From positions 9,028,679-9,092,678 of the forward strand of contig NC_081337.1 of the NCBI RefSeq assembly GCF_022539665.2: DNA of 64,000 bases, given 5' to 3'. A program made the translations under genes and the position numbers. Of this stretch, positions 12,134 through 30,607 are shown piece by piece. A model generated the notes under the pieces. That model made no database searches and was not told the DNA's origin. It worked only from the letters and a program-made list of their open reading frames with translations. Positions within the stretch are counted from its first letter, which is position 1. Every line of letters starts with the position of its first letter. This DNA is from Daphnia carinata (Eukaryota > Arthropoda > Branchiopoda > Diplostraca > Daphniidae).

Positions 12134-13353
12134 ACTACGATAACCCTCCCTTCCTCTCCCTTCCCTTCCTCTTCCACTCCGTCTGTCTGTTTCTCCCTCT
12201 TCGCTCTATCCCGGAGGTATAGCGTGTGATTGCATGAAGCGTCGTTTTTTTTTTTTTTTTTTTCTTCTTCTTTTTCTTCGACTAAAGTGAGTTGCGGAGC
12301 TTAGCCCAACCTTAGTAACCATTTTTTATTATTTTTTTTTTTCTTTCCTTCCCCTGGTTGTTACTATACAAAACTGTGCGTATAACCAGCTCCGACTGTT
12401 ACACGAACCTCAATCCCTCTGTCGTTTCTTTTTCCACCCCTTCTGTCTAGCTCACTCTCTCTCTCTTGAATTTACTTTGCCGGAGACGTCACGGTCTGCT
12501 GGTGGCATCGATGTGAAGGGCACTAGCAAGAAAAAAAAAAAAAAAGAGAACGTAAATACAGTAAAGAAGAAGAAGAAGAAAGGGATAGTAAGTACAGTTG
12601 TCCTAGGAATGAAAAAAGAAAAAGGAAGAGGTGGGACGGTAGTGAGGGATTGTATACGAACTGGAAACAATATACACGGCACTGGGCAAATAAAGGGGGG
12701 GGGGGCAAGACTGCTGTGTATATTGGGTCTTTATCGTCGCGTACAAGACTCGTTTTCAAAACACGCTCAACATTAACGATCGTACTCGATAGCGTCCTAA
12801 AACTTCAAAGTCGTCTGGCCGATTTTGGGATACGCGGCGAGGGTTCATTGTGTCGCGTACAGGAAGAAACAAAAAGGGTGTCAAGGTGGCCAAGTAAAAA
12901 AAAAACAAAAAAAAACACGCCCTTCTTCGTGTTGAAATGGTGGAAAGACGATGCGCTCTGTCATCTGATGATGGCTATTGTTTTCTCTTGTTCAAGTCAA
13001 CATCATAAATCGCCTGCTCGTCGATGATCTTCTTGCATTCACGCTCGCGCTTCTGTTATTTATAGGGAGGCAAATAAATAAAAAAGAAAAAAGAAAAGAG
13101 CTGACTCTGTTCAAAAGTGGTGCTTTTAAAAGTTCGTGATCTATGGAAAGGGTGGGGAGGAGAGCCGGGGTGGTTGGCATGGAGGACCAAACTGGAAATC
13201 AACAACAACATCAAACGAAACCCCTCTCCCGCTGCTTGAATTACGCGCACAGCTCTTTCCTCTTTACTCGCGCCTCTATCGCTCTCCGATATCCCGTTGA
13301 TTGCAGATTGAACGGCTCCCGCGCAACGTCCTGACTTCCCTATTTTTTTTTTT

Positions 13354-13386
<33 letters not shown>

Positions 13387-15060
13387 GTTTTGTTTGTGCT
13401 ATCTCGGGTTTTTCTTTTTCGTTCTTTTTGGATAATGATGGCGCTAGACGACCTGCGTGTTTGGTGGTCCTCGCCCCGTGGACTTGCCACGCTCTGGCCA
13501 TTTGGCAGCGTAAAGCAGGGCAAATTTGACTGATTCTGATTTATGGTTGAAAGGGGATTTGTGTGGAACAGTTTAAAAACGAGTAAACTTTCTTATTATT
13601 TTCTTTTTTAGACGAAGAAGAAAAAAAAAATGGAATTGGGGGGAGAAGTTCGTAATGGTTTTGATGTACGTAGATTTGAGTAAAAGATGAAAAAAAAAAG
13701 AAAAAAGGGTACAACTTGTTCTTAAAAAAAAAAAAAGTTGTCTGACAATAACAGAAAGCCAATGATAACCTATCTTTTGAGATTGTGAACTAACAATTCA
13801 GTTGATTGAGAAGGTCATGTAATAAGTTAAGGGCTACGATCGTTCGTGCAACTTCTTTTTTCCTCCCTTGTTTTTTTTTTGTTTTTTTGCGGGGCTTTTC
13901 TTTTTCTTTGGAAGGTGGAAGTTTTTTTTAAATCCTGGGTCCCGAAACATTGAGATTATTTTTTTTTTCTTTTGCGACGAATCACGCCGCTCGACAGAAG
14001 ATTTATGTACATTAGGGATGGGGGCCTAGGGGGTGAAAAAAGAAGAAAAAGTTTTCATAGCCCTGCTAATATAAATGCGTGCCGTGCGTGCGTGTTTTAT
14101 TGGCACTTGCAATCAAGAGTTTCGGTTAAAGTTTTTCTTTTTTTTTGTGTGGTGAGGTTGGAGGGGACGTCGGGAGCTACTGAGAGAGCGTCTATTCTGA
14201 CTACACTACCATCCGTTCATCCCTCCTTTTTTTCTTTTTCCCCCAAAAAACAAATACACTTTTATAGTTGTATTATGTTTTTCATGTGTGTGATTCTTTC
14301 GCCATAAAGCTTTAGTTCTGCTGTCCGTGTTTAGGTGATGATGGGCGATGTGGCGCAACACGATTTCCCTCTCAGACCAAAGGCTACCGTTCCCATTTTT
14401 ATTTTATTCTTTTACCTCCCCACTTTTTGTGTGTGTGTTTTTTTTAACGCGGTTACCGCCCTATTGTAGTGAAGGTCTATGTTAAGCTATCGAGTGACGA
14501 AAGTTTCTGTAGGAAGCCTTCCCCGCTTTTAACCGACCGGTGAGGTCGGGTCGATACGTTTGATACGTCGATTTGAATTCTTTTTTGTGAAAAAAAAAAA
14601 GAAAAAAAAAAAAGAAAGGATGTTTCTAATGATTAAACTTGATTGCAAATGATTGTAATGGCGTAAAAGTGGCTAGTTTAAATGTGTCTTGTAACGAATG
14701 GGGCTGCCCTTTTTTTTTTTTTTGAAGTGTAACTATTGGAAACGCGTGTGTATCATCACACAAGGCCTTTAAAGCGTTTTGCTAGGGTGGGCTTTTCGAA
14801 TGTAATCCAATCGAATTTGTTTCCATTTCTCTCCCTCGTCCGCTTGGTATGGGAGTACTTTGGCGATTGACGTGGTGGTGTGGCATGAAAGATGAATTTT
14901 CAAGGTCTAGCGAGGCAGGAAAAGAGAGGCATATTTGATCAGATAACCGTATTTTCTAAATGGCGTATGGCAACAGCTCGCATGTACCCACACACACATG
15001 CTCCGTCCTCAACCTGTATCGATCGTGACCGTGCCCCACCAGTTTTCCCCTGTGCCCCTT

Positions 15061-15087
15061 TCTACTACTACTACTACTACTACTACC
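15061..15087. repeat. (CTA)n microsatellite
   Basis: A short CTA triplet tract. Confidence 0.9.
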
Positions 15088-15241
15088 TCACGCTACCATA
15101 AGAGCTTGGTGTAGTAAGTTTGCCTTTTTGTCTTCACGTTTCTTCCCTCCTCCCCTTCATCTTTTTTTTTGTTTTGTTTTTGAAAAGACAGTGCCAGTGA
15201 TCACACACTTCTAATGGATGAAAGTTGATGACTAATCCAGC

Positions 15242-15266
15242 CTCTCTCTCTCTCTCTCTCTCTCTC
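15242..15266. repeat. (CT)n microsatellite
   Basis: An uninterrupted CT tract of about 25 bp. Confidence 0.92.
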
Positions 15267-15592
15267 GTGCGCTGCGCGCAGACGAATGGATAAAAGAGCT
15301 AGTCATAATAGTTTGGGAGGGAGAAGAAGACACACAGCCTGGTGGTGATTGAATCACGAGAGACAGGAGAGCCTTTTTCTCTTTTTTTTTTTTTCTTTTT
15401 CTTATATTATGAATTGTTCGATATACGGCCCCCGGTCTTCGGCTAAAAAGAAGGTCCGTGCCAGATCCAGCATGGTGCAGGGGCGTCAACAACGGTGTCG
15501 GCTGTCGACAACATAACGGGCATGATGTCCAAACTTCTTCCGTCGTTCTTCCACCTTCCATTTTTATATATATTTTTTTTAAACAGCAGCAC

Positions 15593-15600
15593 TGACGTCA
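15593..15600. promoter_or_regulatory. CRE octamer, first of a close pair
   Basis: TGACGTCA followed 6 bp later by the half-site GGCGTCAC and, at 15620-15627, a TATA-like TAAAAAGA. A second octamer lies 179 bp downstream. This is the densest CRE group in the window. Confidence 0.4.
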
Positions 15601-15771
15601 TTGCTGGCGTCACACGCACATAAAAAGAACGGGGCTCGTCCTTTTTTTTTTTTTCTTTCCCATAAATGTTTTTCTTTTAAATCGCCAACCATTGGCGAAG
15701 TTTTTTTTTTTTCCTTACCCGATCGTCAGCAGTTCTCTCTCTCTTTTTTTCTTTCTTGTGTCTAGCAGCGA

Positions 15772-15779
15772 TGACGTCA
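15772..15779. promoter_or_regulatory. CRE octamer, second of a close pair
   Basis: The 10-bp palindrome ATGACGTCAT is flanked by AGCG on both sides. It pairs with 15593-15600. Confidence 0.4.
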
Positions 15780-16047
15780 TAGCGTGATCTGTACGCCCGA
15801 AAACGACCTTGATCATTGGAAGGTTATGTTAGTCCTGTAACACACTTAAAAAGGCAAGATTATATCATGATTCAAGATGTGGTGTGTGCAAATGTTTAAT
15901 AATACCGGATCCAATTTTTTTAACACAAATTTCTTGAGGGTGCGAAGGTGAACGAAGGGATTGTTTAGATGGGTGTGTAACACACTAACACAGTGGTACA
16001 GAAAAAAAAAAAAAAGAAAGAGAAGCTTGAAGGTTTTTCTTACGAAA

Positions 16048-16050
<3 letters not shown>

Positions 16051-16081
<31 letters not shown>
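16051..16081. repeat. (TC)n microsatellite
   Basis: An uninterrupted tract of 31 bp. It forms part of a longer pyrimidine run that leads into the CAG|GTGA junction at 16125. Confidence 0.93.
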
Positions 16082-16085
<4 letters not shown>

Positions 16086-19000
16086 TTCCTTCTTGTTTTA
16101 TTTCGAACGTTCACTTTCTTCTTCAGGTGAACTCGTTAGTTGTTACCAAGTGAAAATGTTCCATACGGCGGGGCGTGTTGTTGTTGTGCGGCAAAACCCG
16201 CATTTTATTTTTATTTTTTATGTTTGTGTGCTGGTACGTCAAGGTACGACGACGGGAGACATCAGCGATGATCGCGGCTCGCCGTTGATTAACATTCCTT
16301 CATTTTTTTTTTTTTTTTTTTTGTGTGTTTTGTTTTTGTTTTATAAATGAAAGCAAATTGGGTGTGTGTGTGTGATGCGCCTAATACGGTTACTAGAATT
16401 AAGTGTTTATTTATATCTCTACCGTTGCCAACTGTATGCGCTGTCTGCATTCGGATGTCAGCAGTGCAGAGCGCAATTTCCCGAAAAGACTTTCATCTCG
16501 TTCCAGGAATATAACATGGCGCCCGGGCACCATTCTCGCATTCCAAATATTTTTTTTCTCTCTCTCTCTCTCTCTTTCTCTCGTTCTCTTATTTTCTTTT
16601 TCCCTCTCCCCTTTATGTCGTTGCGCTATATTCTTTCTCATTCCGCTCTCTCCTTGTTTTCTCCGAGCCATCAATCAGGAGATTCACGTTTCTTTTGTTT
16701 ATGTAATTTGGCATAATTTTTTTTTTTTTTTAATTTTTTTTAAAAATTCCATTCGCCCTTCATAAAAAAAAAAAAAATCAAGTAAAAATTAAAACGCTAG
16801 GGAAAAAAAGAGGAAGAAGATGTCAAATAATTACGTGTATAAAAAACAAAACAAAAAACAAGCGGCCAAAGTGCGCACTAGCTTTAAAAAAAAAGGACTG
16901 CTGGGCCAAGGCCTCTATTCTCCAGTCACGTGAAACCGTCTTTCTCTCTGCGATCAAAAAAATACAGCGGCCCAGCAAGGCAGGGCCAGTCTTTCTTTTC
17001 TTTCTTTTTTCTCCCATCAGTTATGCAGGTAAAGTGCATGTTTGATACCGCGAGTACATGCAGGGCGTCGTGCGCGTGAATCGCTTCGCTTTTTTTCTTT
17101 TTTTTTTTTTTTTTTTTTTTTGTCTTTTTCCCGACGAAAAAAAAAAAAATAAAAAATAAATTCTGTGTAAACTTGGCGGTGCCCATGAGAAAGGGATACC
17201 GTTGGGGATTTAGACGCCAGTCCCGGGGATTGTAGGTTTAGTGGCCGGCGGACTAACAACCACGCCCAAGTCCGTGACAGACTTTTTGACATCGTCCGCA
17301 CTCGTTCCTCGTACGTTTATTTTTTTTTTCGCCGTATTTTGCTCGTGTGATAAAACATTTTTTAGAATCGCTACAAATGAAACGAAAAGAAACACCGATC
17401 CGATTTCAAGGGAATCAAAAATAACAATATGACAAGAGTGGTGGGGCGATCTTAAAAAAAAAAAAATAAAAATAAATAAATAAAAATGAGTTTTTTTTTT
17501 TTAGTTTTTTTTTTATTTACAAGAGTAGTTGATGACGGGCGTACCAAAGCCCGTGAGCCAAAGGGAATAAAAAAAAATGGACAGACATCGTTTCGGCCAT
17601 CTTTGATTCGATCGACGTACGGGGGCCTTGTCCCGACTCGAATTACAGTTATAATACATACTACGCAATGACCTAGAAGATGAGCACGCAATAACGAGTC
17701 CGCACCTTTTTTCTTTATTCCCTTTTTTGTTCTTGCTTCTCATCTGCAGGATTTGAAAACGAGAAAGAAAGAAAAAAAAAAAGGACTATCAGCACTTGCG
17801 CACTCTGCGTGCTTCTCTCTCTCTCTCTCTTTACTGATGGGACTAATTATAGCCAAGGATCATTTCAATGGTACAGTTAACGGTGGTGCTGTAACCCGAG
17901 GGTGCATAAATCGTGATCAATACTATTATGCACTGGCGATATTTATATCCATCCAATTGACTCGAAAAAAAAAAGAGGGTGATTAAGCAAAGGAAGAAGG
18001 GCAATTGGAAAAGGGAGATGGCAGTTCGTTTATCGGTCAAACCATCGAAAAATGGATCCTTTACGGTTCTATTTTTGATGGCTTGATTTGAGGAGCTATT
18101 CGGATGACATTAAACAGCAAACAGATCCGGACATAAATCACAACAGTAATTGATAAACGCGACCCAGATTTCGAGTGAACTGTGTAATTATTGCTCACGA
18201 CCCGCACTGAACTTTAGCCGGAGTTGAACGTTTCGCTATTTTCGGTTTGCCGATTGCACGCATTTGCGAGAGAGGAGATGAAGACGAGTCGAGGAATGAT
18301 GTGAAAAAAAAAAAAAAGAGGAAGAAACGCATAGTTACAAGACAATGTTTTTCTAGGAATAGTGCAATTATCCCGTTTTTTTTTTGTTTTTTTCTTTTTC
18401 TCTCGTGTTGTTGCTTTCGTCTCTTCCGCGTATCAACAACACTCGAAATCGTATCATCCATCAGCGTCTCTGCTGGCTCCAAGGGCTCGCCAATGTCGTA
18501 ATGGAGAACAGGCTGACTATTTGGCGGGAAGATTTCGGTAGAAGTGGGTGGAATTCGGAGAAAAGAGAGCAGACACAGTGATGTAACGGTGGCAAGGACG
18601 CGCGGCGTGCCAAAAAAAAAAAATGGGATACAGCGATTCGCCAGCGTTCATTTTGGCAAAAAAAAAAAAAAAAAAATGGCGTGAGTCGTGACGCTTGATT
18701 GTAACGGAATTATTCGAGAAAAAAAAAAAAGGAGGAGCGAGTGGATGGAGCGGATGGGGGAAAAAAAAATGGGTGCGATGGGAAGTTATGCAAATCATTG
18801 GATGCGCGTCGTCCTCTTCGATAGGGTCGCGATTGATGGACAACATAAAAGAAGGCCGCTCGCTATCGAACACGATGGTAAATCAGATGGTTTTTTTTTC
18901 CTTTTTTTTTTCTGAAATATAACGGGCAGAGGAATGTGAAGTCCAGCTCATTTTTTCTTAAAGCCATTTTTTTCGAAAATCGAATTATTTCACAGCCGAG

Positions 19001-19494
19001 CCAGAGGTTAACTAAAGTGCCGTATTCCTTGTGTTCTAATAAATGGGGTAATAAACCCCCAAAGTTTTATATTTCTCTTTCTTCTTCGTATTCTCTATTC
19101 TAATGCCTCTCTATGCGTATGCCTAACTCTTGGAAGTTTGTAAGAGAAAAAAAAAAAAAAAAAAAAAGTAAGGTAGAGGGGATCCCTGGGCCCAAGCGCA
19201 GCCGCCTGGGCTCGTGTTATGCCATCAACATGTTGGAAAAACTCGAAACCTTTTAAGGAGATTCCTCTCCTTCCCATTTTGGCGCCCAGAGAATATGAAA
19301 AGAGAGAGAGAGAGAGAGGGGTAGTGAGGGGAGCATGTTTTTTTTTTTATTGTTATTCTTCTTTTCTAAAAAATAGAAAAAAAAAGGGAAAAATGTATAG
19401 GGGAATGATGTAGAATAGTCGGATTATGTGCGCGCTACCCTGGCGGTATCGTCACAGCCGGGACTCGAGCAACTCTCGTTTTCTTTTCTCACAA

Positions 19495-19705
19495 CCCCCC
19501 CCCCCCCCTCCCAGTCTCCATTTTTTTCCCCCTCACTTAAAAATCCCCTGTTGCTACGGCGAGTCTTGATTTGAATTTTGATGGAGACCACCTTTCCCTA
19601 TCGTCCCACCACATCTGGGTTTGGTCATCGTTTATTCGATCTGCGCATTTCAAATGATCTGAACCGTCCCTTCGGAATCCAACAAGATTTCCTCCCCCCC
19701 CCCCC
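19495..19705. repeat. C14 and C12 homopolymers
   Basis: C14 (19495-19508) and C12 (19694-19705) lie within about 200 bp in a pyrimidine-rich interval. Confidence 0.92.
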
Positions 19706-20015
19706 TTTATTATTATTTTTTAAATCGATATTTATTCATTAAAAATTTCTATTTTCAAAGAAATGAAGCCAAACGAGGAAGTTGTGTTCGGAAGAAGAAG
19801 CGGATGTTGTATTTTTCTTTCTCCCCCCCTCCCAAAAAAAAACAAAAAAACAAAACAAATTCAATCGAATTTGGAGTTTGATGTTGAATGAAACGTAGAG
19901 AACCGATGCGCGAAAAGATTGTAGTTGCGATTCGATTCACCTCGTAGGAAAAGGTTTTGCTTAGTAACGACTTCTAAAAGACAGCGTGAAGAAAAAGAGA
20001 GGGACGTACAAACTG

Positions 20016-20019
<4 letters not shown>

Positions 20020-20046
<27 letters not shown>
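20020..20046. repeat. A27 homopolymer
   Basis: A long A run without a recognisable transposon body. Confidence 0.95.
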
Positions 20047-20047
<1 letters not shown>

Positions 20048-20210
20048 TGAGAGGGAATCGAAGAGCCGTTGGAAACAGCGATGCTGGGCTGTGTATCATT
20101 TCCCAGAAGAGCAAGGTTTTTGTTGTTGTTCCACGCACGGCGAAGTGAGGAAAAAATCAAATAGCATTAGATGAAGAAGACGAAGAACGAAAAAAAAACA
20201 AAACAAAAAC

Positions 20211-20233
20211 GAACGAACGAACGAACGAACGAA
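20211..20233. repeat. (GAAC)n tetranucleotide repeat
   Basis: Five to six GAAC units following an A-rich tract. Confidence 0.9.
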
Positions 20234-20469
20234 GGTTGTGTAAGCGAAGAAAAAGAACCTTTAGCAGTTGATATATATTTATAAATAAATCGAGAAAGAC
20301 ACACAAGGAAGAAGGAGGTCGGTCGGGTCGGTAGCTATGCAGCTGATGCCAACCGACAGAGGAATGTCTGTAAATGTGTGTGTGTGTGTGTGTGTCCATT
20401 TTTTCGTTCGTTCTTTTCTGTCGGTTGTTCATCTTCTTCTTCTTCTCCGATCTCATCACTTCTGGCCTC

Positions 20470-26045
<5,576 letters not shown>

Positions 26046-26072
26046 CGAGAGAGAGAGAGAGAGAGAGAGAGG
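26046..26072. repeat. (GA)n microsatellite
   Basis: An uninterrupted GA tract. A complementary CT tract lies about 150 bp downstream, so the two are in inverted orientation. Confidence 0.93.
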
Positions 26073-26216
26073 TCCTTTAGTAAGAACTGTATACGTTCTA
26101 TTAGGAACAAATAATCCGCTTTTCGCAGATATCCCTTTTCTCATTTCATTCTCGTTTTCGACGCAAACACAATGGGGGTCTCAGCTCATCTGTAGTCGTC
26201 GTTCAATTTCAATTTC

Positions 26217-26218
<2 letters not shown>

Positions 26219-26254
<36 letters not shown>
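26219..26254. repeat. (CT)n microsatellite
   Basis: A CT tract of about 36 bp. It is inverted relative to the GA tract at 26046-26072, so the pair could fold into an imperfect stem. Confidence 0.93.
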
Positions 26255-26259
<5 letters not shown>

Positions 26260-26379
26260 ACACGTAGAGACACACAAACGAGAGAAAAGAGTTGTCACCG
26301 TTGCTGGAACCGCCGTGATATATAGCCTCGTAACATAGGGTGTGTATATACTGGTGTCGTTCAAGAGATATATAGAGGC

Positions 26380-26427
26380 CACACACACACACACACACAC
26401 TGCTGAGTGTGTGTGTGTGTGTGTGTG
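26380..26427. repeat. CA/TG inverted microsatellite with 22-bp hairpin potential
   Basis: A CA run ending in ACT (26380-26401), a 4-base loop GCTG and AGT plus a GT run (26406-26427) are perfectly complementary. The GT run continues a little further, to about 26432. Neighbouring tracts are CT at 26219-26254 and GT at about 26551-26574. The structure is either two microsatellites grown from a small inverted seed or an expanded inverted repeat. Confidence 0.9.
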
Positions 26428-26550
26428 TGTGTCTCTGTGTGTCACAAGAAAGGCATTCAATTTGTATAGAGAAAAGAGGAACTGAGCGCGTAAGTTTTCT
26501 TTCATCATCCACCGACTGGTTTAGGGTCCTGGTGAGATCCCCGGCAGCTG

Positions 26551-26574
26551 ATGGTGTGTGTGTGTGTGTGTGTG
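26551..26574. repeat. (GT)n microsatellite
   Basis: A GT tract downstream of the CA/TG hairpin, ending in GTGCGTG. Confidence 0.9.
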
Positions 26575-26683
26575 TGCGTGCTCCTCTAACAGTTTTCTTG
26601 TTCAATTTTGCCTACTGCTCGTCGTGATGAAATATTAAAAAACAAAAACAAAAAGGGGTTTACAGTTCTTTTCTTCAACTGGA

Positions 26684-26720
<37 letters not shown>

Positions 26721-29700
26721 GTTAGAGTGTGATGAGGCTTATCACTCTGCACGCTTTTTATTCTTATTCTTTTCACCCTCCTTTCAAATACTTGCTCTGT
26801 CTGTTGGTGGCACATTAGCATATCTTTATCACGACTAGATGAGATGCCCCTCTATACCCTCCGTTGTACGTTTTCTCGTTCTGTTTCGCTCTCTCAGACA
26901 ATGGCGGCTGTTGTTTTCTATCTGAATTAGAGAACGACAACTGGGATTGTACAATTCAACTATACTTTTCTATTTGTGAGGAGAGCTAACTGCGAATCCA
27001 AGCGGAAACTTGCGTACGGAATAGCGTTTGTAGTAGCAGTAGTAGTAGCGGTGGCAGCAGCAGCAGTCTAGCGCGTTCCCGATGGGACGCTGATGACGCA
27101 ATTTCTAGTCGGTCGCAACAGACAGGAGAATCCGAAGAAAGAAATCAGAGAGTTATGTTGACAAACGTGGCGGCAATTTTTATTATCGATTCGTTTGAAC
27201 GAAAAAAAAAAAAAAAGGAATCAAGAAAAAAGGTGTTAAGATAAAAGGAGGAGGAAACAAAATCAGTTTAATTTTAATTGGAAGTAATTGTTGTAGAGGG
27301 GGGAGGGTGATGATTGGTCATAATAGTAACGAGAAATTATGGTTGAATGTTACGATGTCTGTGCACGCTAACGTACCGCCCCCCTGTTTCAGTTGAGCCT
27401 CTTTGATTGAGCAGTTCTTACTCGCCATGTTTGCGCTATCCACCATCTTTTCAATTTCGAATAACATTGAAATGCGAAGAGCCGAGTTGCTTGTGTCTTA
27501 TTTTTTGTTTATCAGAAAAAAAGGGGGACAGTGTACGCGCAGCTACGCCTTCCAATGGGAGGGAAATGTGACATAATAGTGGACGATTATTACGACAGCG
27601 AAGAGTCGAGCCAGCTGCGCATTTTTCATCGGGTACAGTCCATGGCCGACGTGAAGGGAATGGCATTTCGTCTCCATGTCTTATCTTTCTTAAAAAGAGG
27701 AAATGAAAACAAAAAAAAAATAATAATAATATGGGAAGCTAGAATGAAGATTGCGTCAGGCCTCTTGCAAAACGATTATGTAACGGGTATTTTCTTCGTG
27801 TCGTAATCATTGGCGATCTTGCTAATTCAATGGGGTGGGGGGGGGTTTACTGCTTTCGTCTTTTTGATCGATTCTGTCCCACTTGTCTTGTGTGTTCCGT
27901 ACTTTAAAAGATGACAACAAGAATAGCTTGCGGGTGGACCAAATTGAAGGCCAAAGAGCAAAGGCCAACCTTGTCAGATGATACGATTAAAAGGGAATGA
28001 CATGGAAATGCAAACACTATCGACCGGTCATTGCGCCCTTCCTGTTCGAAAAGCTTTATTTGTTTAATCAAAGGGCCCCCGTCTGTTACAGAAAAAGGAA
28101 AAATGGTTGTCCGATTTGATTGCTTTGCACGACATCAGATCGACAAGACAATGGAACTTTCAAAACAAGCCAGGTCGATGCGTAAATGTGTCGACATATT
28201 TTGTCGGCGTATTGTGAAATAACGGCGGCAATTAAGTTGCTAGTTAGGATTTAACCTTCGGTGTGTTACACGCTCATTTGGTGGAGGGAGGGGGGGGAGA
28301 AATGCCAGCTAGTTGATTGCGTTATCATTAATTTTAATTAAACTTAATGGTTCGGTAAATGATTGCACTTCTTTCTTCAAGAGATGGACAATTGGGGAGC
28401 AAACGAAAACGAGACACGTCATGTGTCTCTCTCGAGTTGGATGATAATGAAAGTAAATAGAACAAATGGCGTAAGGGTTGCGACAGTAATAATCCTAAAG
28501 AATTGGACGGCTTTCGTAAAAGAGCTGGACTTGGAAGGGCAATTTTTGTTCTTTTACGGACGACGGATGTCACGCGTGTTGAATGTTTTGTACCATGATC
28601 GTGTCACAATGGCTATTCATCACGACTCGATGATCAAGTGCGTCTATCTCTTCTTATTTATTTCCGTGACGAGAATCTTCACGAACGGAGGAAAGGCGAC
28701 GTGAGGTCAATCCCATCATTTCTAGAGAAATTTTAGGAAGAGGAAAAACTGTACGTAGAAACCAGTAATAGTTTGAATTCTTGGAAAATGAAAAAGGGCT
28801 CGACGAATTGGACGCCAGTCAATGTGATAGTCGCTTATCTGTTGACTTTATTATTATTATTATTTTTTTTTTTTTTGGGGGCAGAAATGGCGTTTCAAGA
28901 TCAATCAACTCTGTATTAAGTCGGAACTTGTCATTTAGGTAATAAGCGATCGCCGTAATCGTTGATCTCGCGAGCATTTTTTTTGTTGTTGTTCGACATT
29001 CTCTTGACTTACAAACTAGAAACAACAAAAGGAAGCATAAATTTCAAAAGGGTCACAACGGGGAGGGGAACAATAGCCTATATAATAGCATAATTACTTG
29101 TTTTTTTTTCTCTCTCTCTCTCTCTGTGTAACGATCTCTTATTCGTAAACGTTTGAGTCGTAAAAAAAAAAAAAAAAGAAAAGACATACGGTCATTTCCT
29201 CAAGTAAAAATACATTGAAATGTATTTGTAGTCTATTAATCTTTTCTTCCCCCAACTAAAAAGAAAGAAAGTTAGTATTTTGTTATGTACTGCACGAGTA
29301 GACAAAAGGTAAAAAAGAACGGGCATGTAATTACGTATTGGAGATGGGCACGGATACGTGTCGGGATCCCGCAGCGTCGCCGGTTCACACGTAGTACCCG
29401 AAAAGCTTCTTTCCTTTAAACTTCCTTGCTTGTTTTTTTGTTTTTTTCTTTTCTTTTCTTTTTTTTTCACCCCCTGCGCGTAAGTTGCAGCCGCCAAAGA
29501 AATGAATAGAGCGCAAAAAAAAAATATATAAAAGGAGAGAAGGTAATCATGTCGGTAGTGGGGCCTTATGTACTGGTGTAACGATGACATCCCTTTAAAA
29601 AAAAAAAAAAAAACCAGCAATGTAAGAAAAAAAAAACAACCATTTCAGGAGGGGGGGGGGGGAGAAGAGGAAGAAAACCGGAACAAGTCGTGAAAATATA

Positions 29701-30338
29701 CGAGAGGGATGAACAACGACAAAAACTTGTAGTAAAAAGGGAAACCAATAAAAGAAAATTGATAATCAAAATAAACAAAAAGGAAGACAAGTAAACACTG
29801 TTTTTGTTTTTGTTTGTTTCGCTTCCTTTAAGACCTTTTCACATGTCATCGCTTTTCAGCGTGTAACAAAGCAACAGACCTAAAGAAAGAAAGAAAAAAA
29901 AAAAAAAAGAGGATACATGTATTTTTCAGTATTTATTTTTTTTTTTGATATCATGTCATTCCGAGAAATTTGCCTCCTTTTTGTTATTTTTTTTCGTTGC
30001 AACTAATTAGATGTTGTAAAAGAGCCATTCAAAAGAAAGACGGAGAAGTGTGTTTAAAAAGCAAACCGAGGCAGGACGACATTCCACGTGCGGAAGGTAA
30101 AACTCGAACAGTTGAATCACACGCGGATGAACGAAAGACGGGGGGGCTATCATATTTTTATTTTTGATGGCAGTAAATAATTCTAGTAGCCAGACATGGA
30201 AAGTGTCAAACGTTTTAAGCGAAACAAAAGAAAAGAAAAGAAAAAAAAAAAAAAAAAAAGACGGTACAACAAAAGGAAGGCAAAATGGTAAACAATAAAG
30301 CGTACAATGCAGCCGGGGTTCCAATAAGCGGTGAGCGT
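26575..30338. other. Anonymous non-coding sequence, partly of higher complexity
   Basis: No gene is recognised. 27500-28730 is relatively free of long homopolymers. The frame 28363-28704 (113 codons) has a balanced composition but no recognisable domain. A 7-bp inverted repeat GAGACAC/GTGTCTC lies at about 28411-28429. Confidence 0.55.
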
Positions 30339-30369
30339 TATATAAGGCCCGGGGAATGCCCGGGGTTCA
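30339..30369 (+). promoter_or_regulatory. Candidate core promoter: TATATAAG with initiator 30 bp downstream
   Basis: TATATAAG (30339-30346) is followed by two GCCCGGGG repeats and then TTCATTTT. A 30369 would be +1, exactly 30 bp from the first T of the TATA box, and the sequence around it fits the YYANWYY initiator consensus. No downstream promoter element is evident near +28. No gene is recognised downstream, so this may be a non-coding transcript start or coincidence. Confidence 0.3.
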
Positions 30370-30582
30370 TTTTGGCTGGCCGCCGATGTGTGTTACTCTA
30401 TTTACAGTATAAGGATGTGTGTCGGTGTGAACGAAACGGCCCATTTCCTCCCTCGTCTAACGTCAAACGAAATGTCGTAAAATGATGGTATAAAAGAAAA
30501 GAAACGGAGCTCGAGCCACACATTTGATTCTCATTTTTTTTTCTTTCTTTTTCCTTTTTTGAAATTTTTGTGTTTTTTTTTT

Positions 30583-30607
30583 TGTGTGTGTGTGTGTGTG
30601 TGTGTGT
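30583..30607. repeat. (GT)n microsatellite
   Basis: A GT tract immediately after a T run. Confidence 0.92.

Larger units (their letters stand above)
9703..15592. other. Anonymous non-coding sequence with pyrimidine-rich patches
   Basis: No gene is recognised. It contains the 22-bp palindrome, TG and CTA microsatellites, C12 (11828-11839), T19 (12245-12263), G11 (12695-12705) and GTTTT repeats (about 13370-13395). Most open frames are short and low-complexity. Confidence 0.6.

Noticed and set aside
27531-27806. 91-codon frame with an acidic stretch
   Set aside because: An antisense frame of similar length overlaps it, it ends in an A-run, and no domain is recognised.
28363-28704. 113-codon frame with balanced composition as a small gene or exon
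   Set aside because: The 5' edge resembles an acceptor (pyrimidine tract plus CAAG), but no known motif is visible and the length is within chance expectation.
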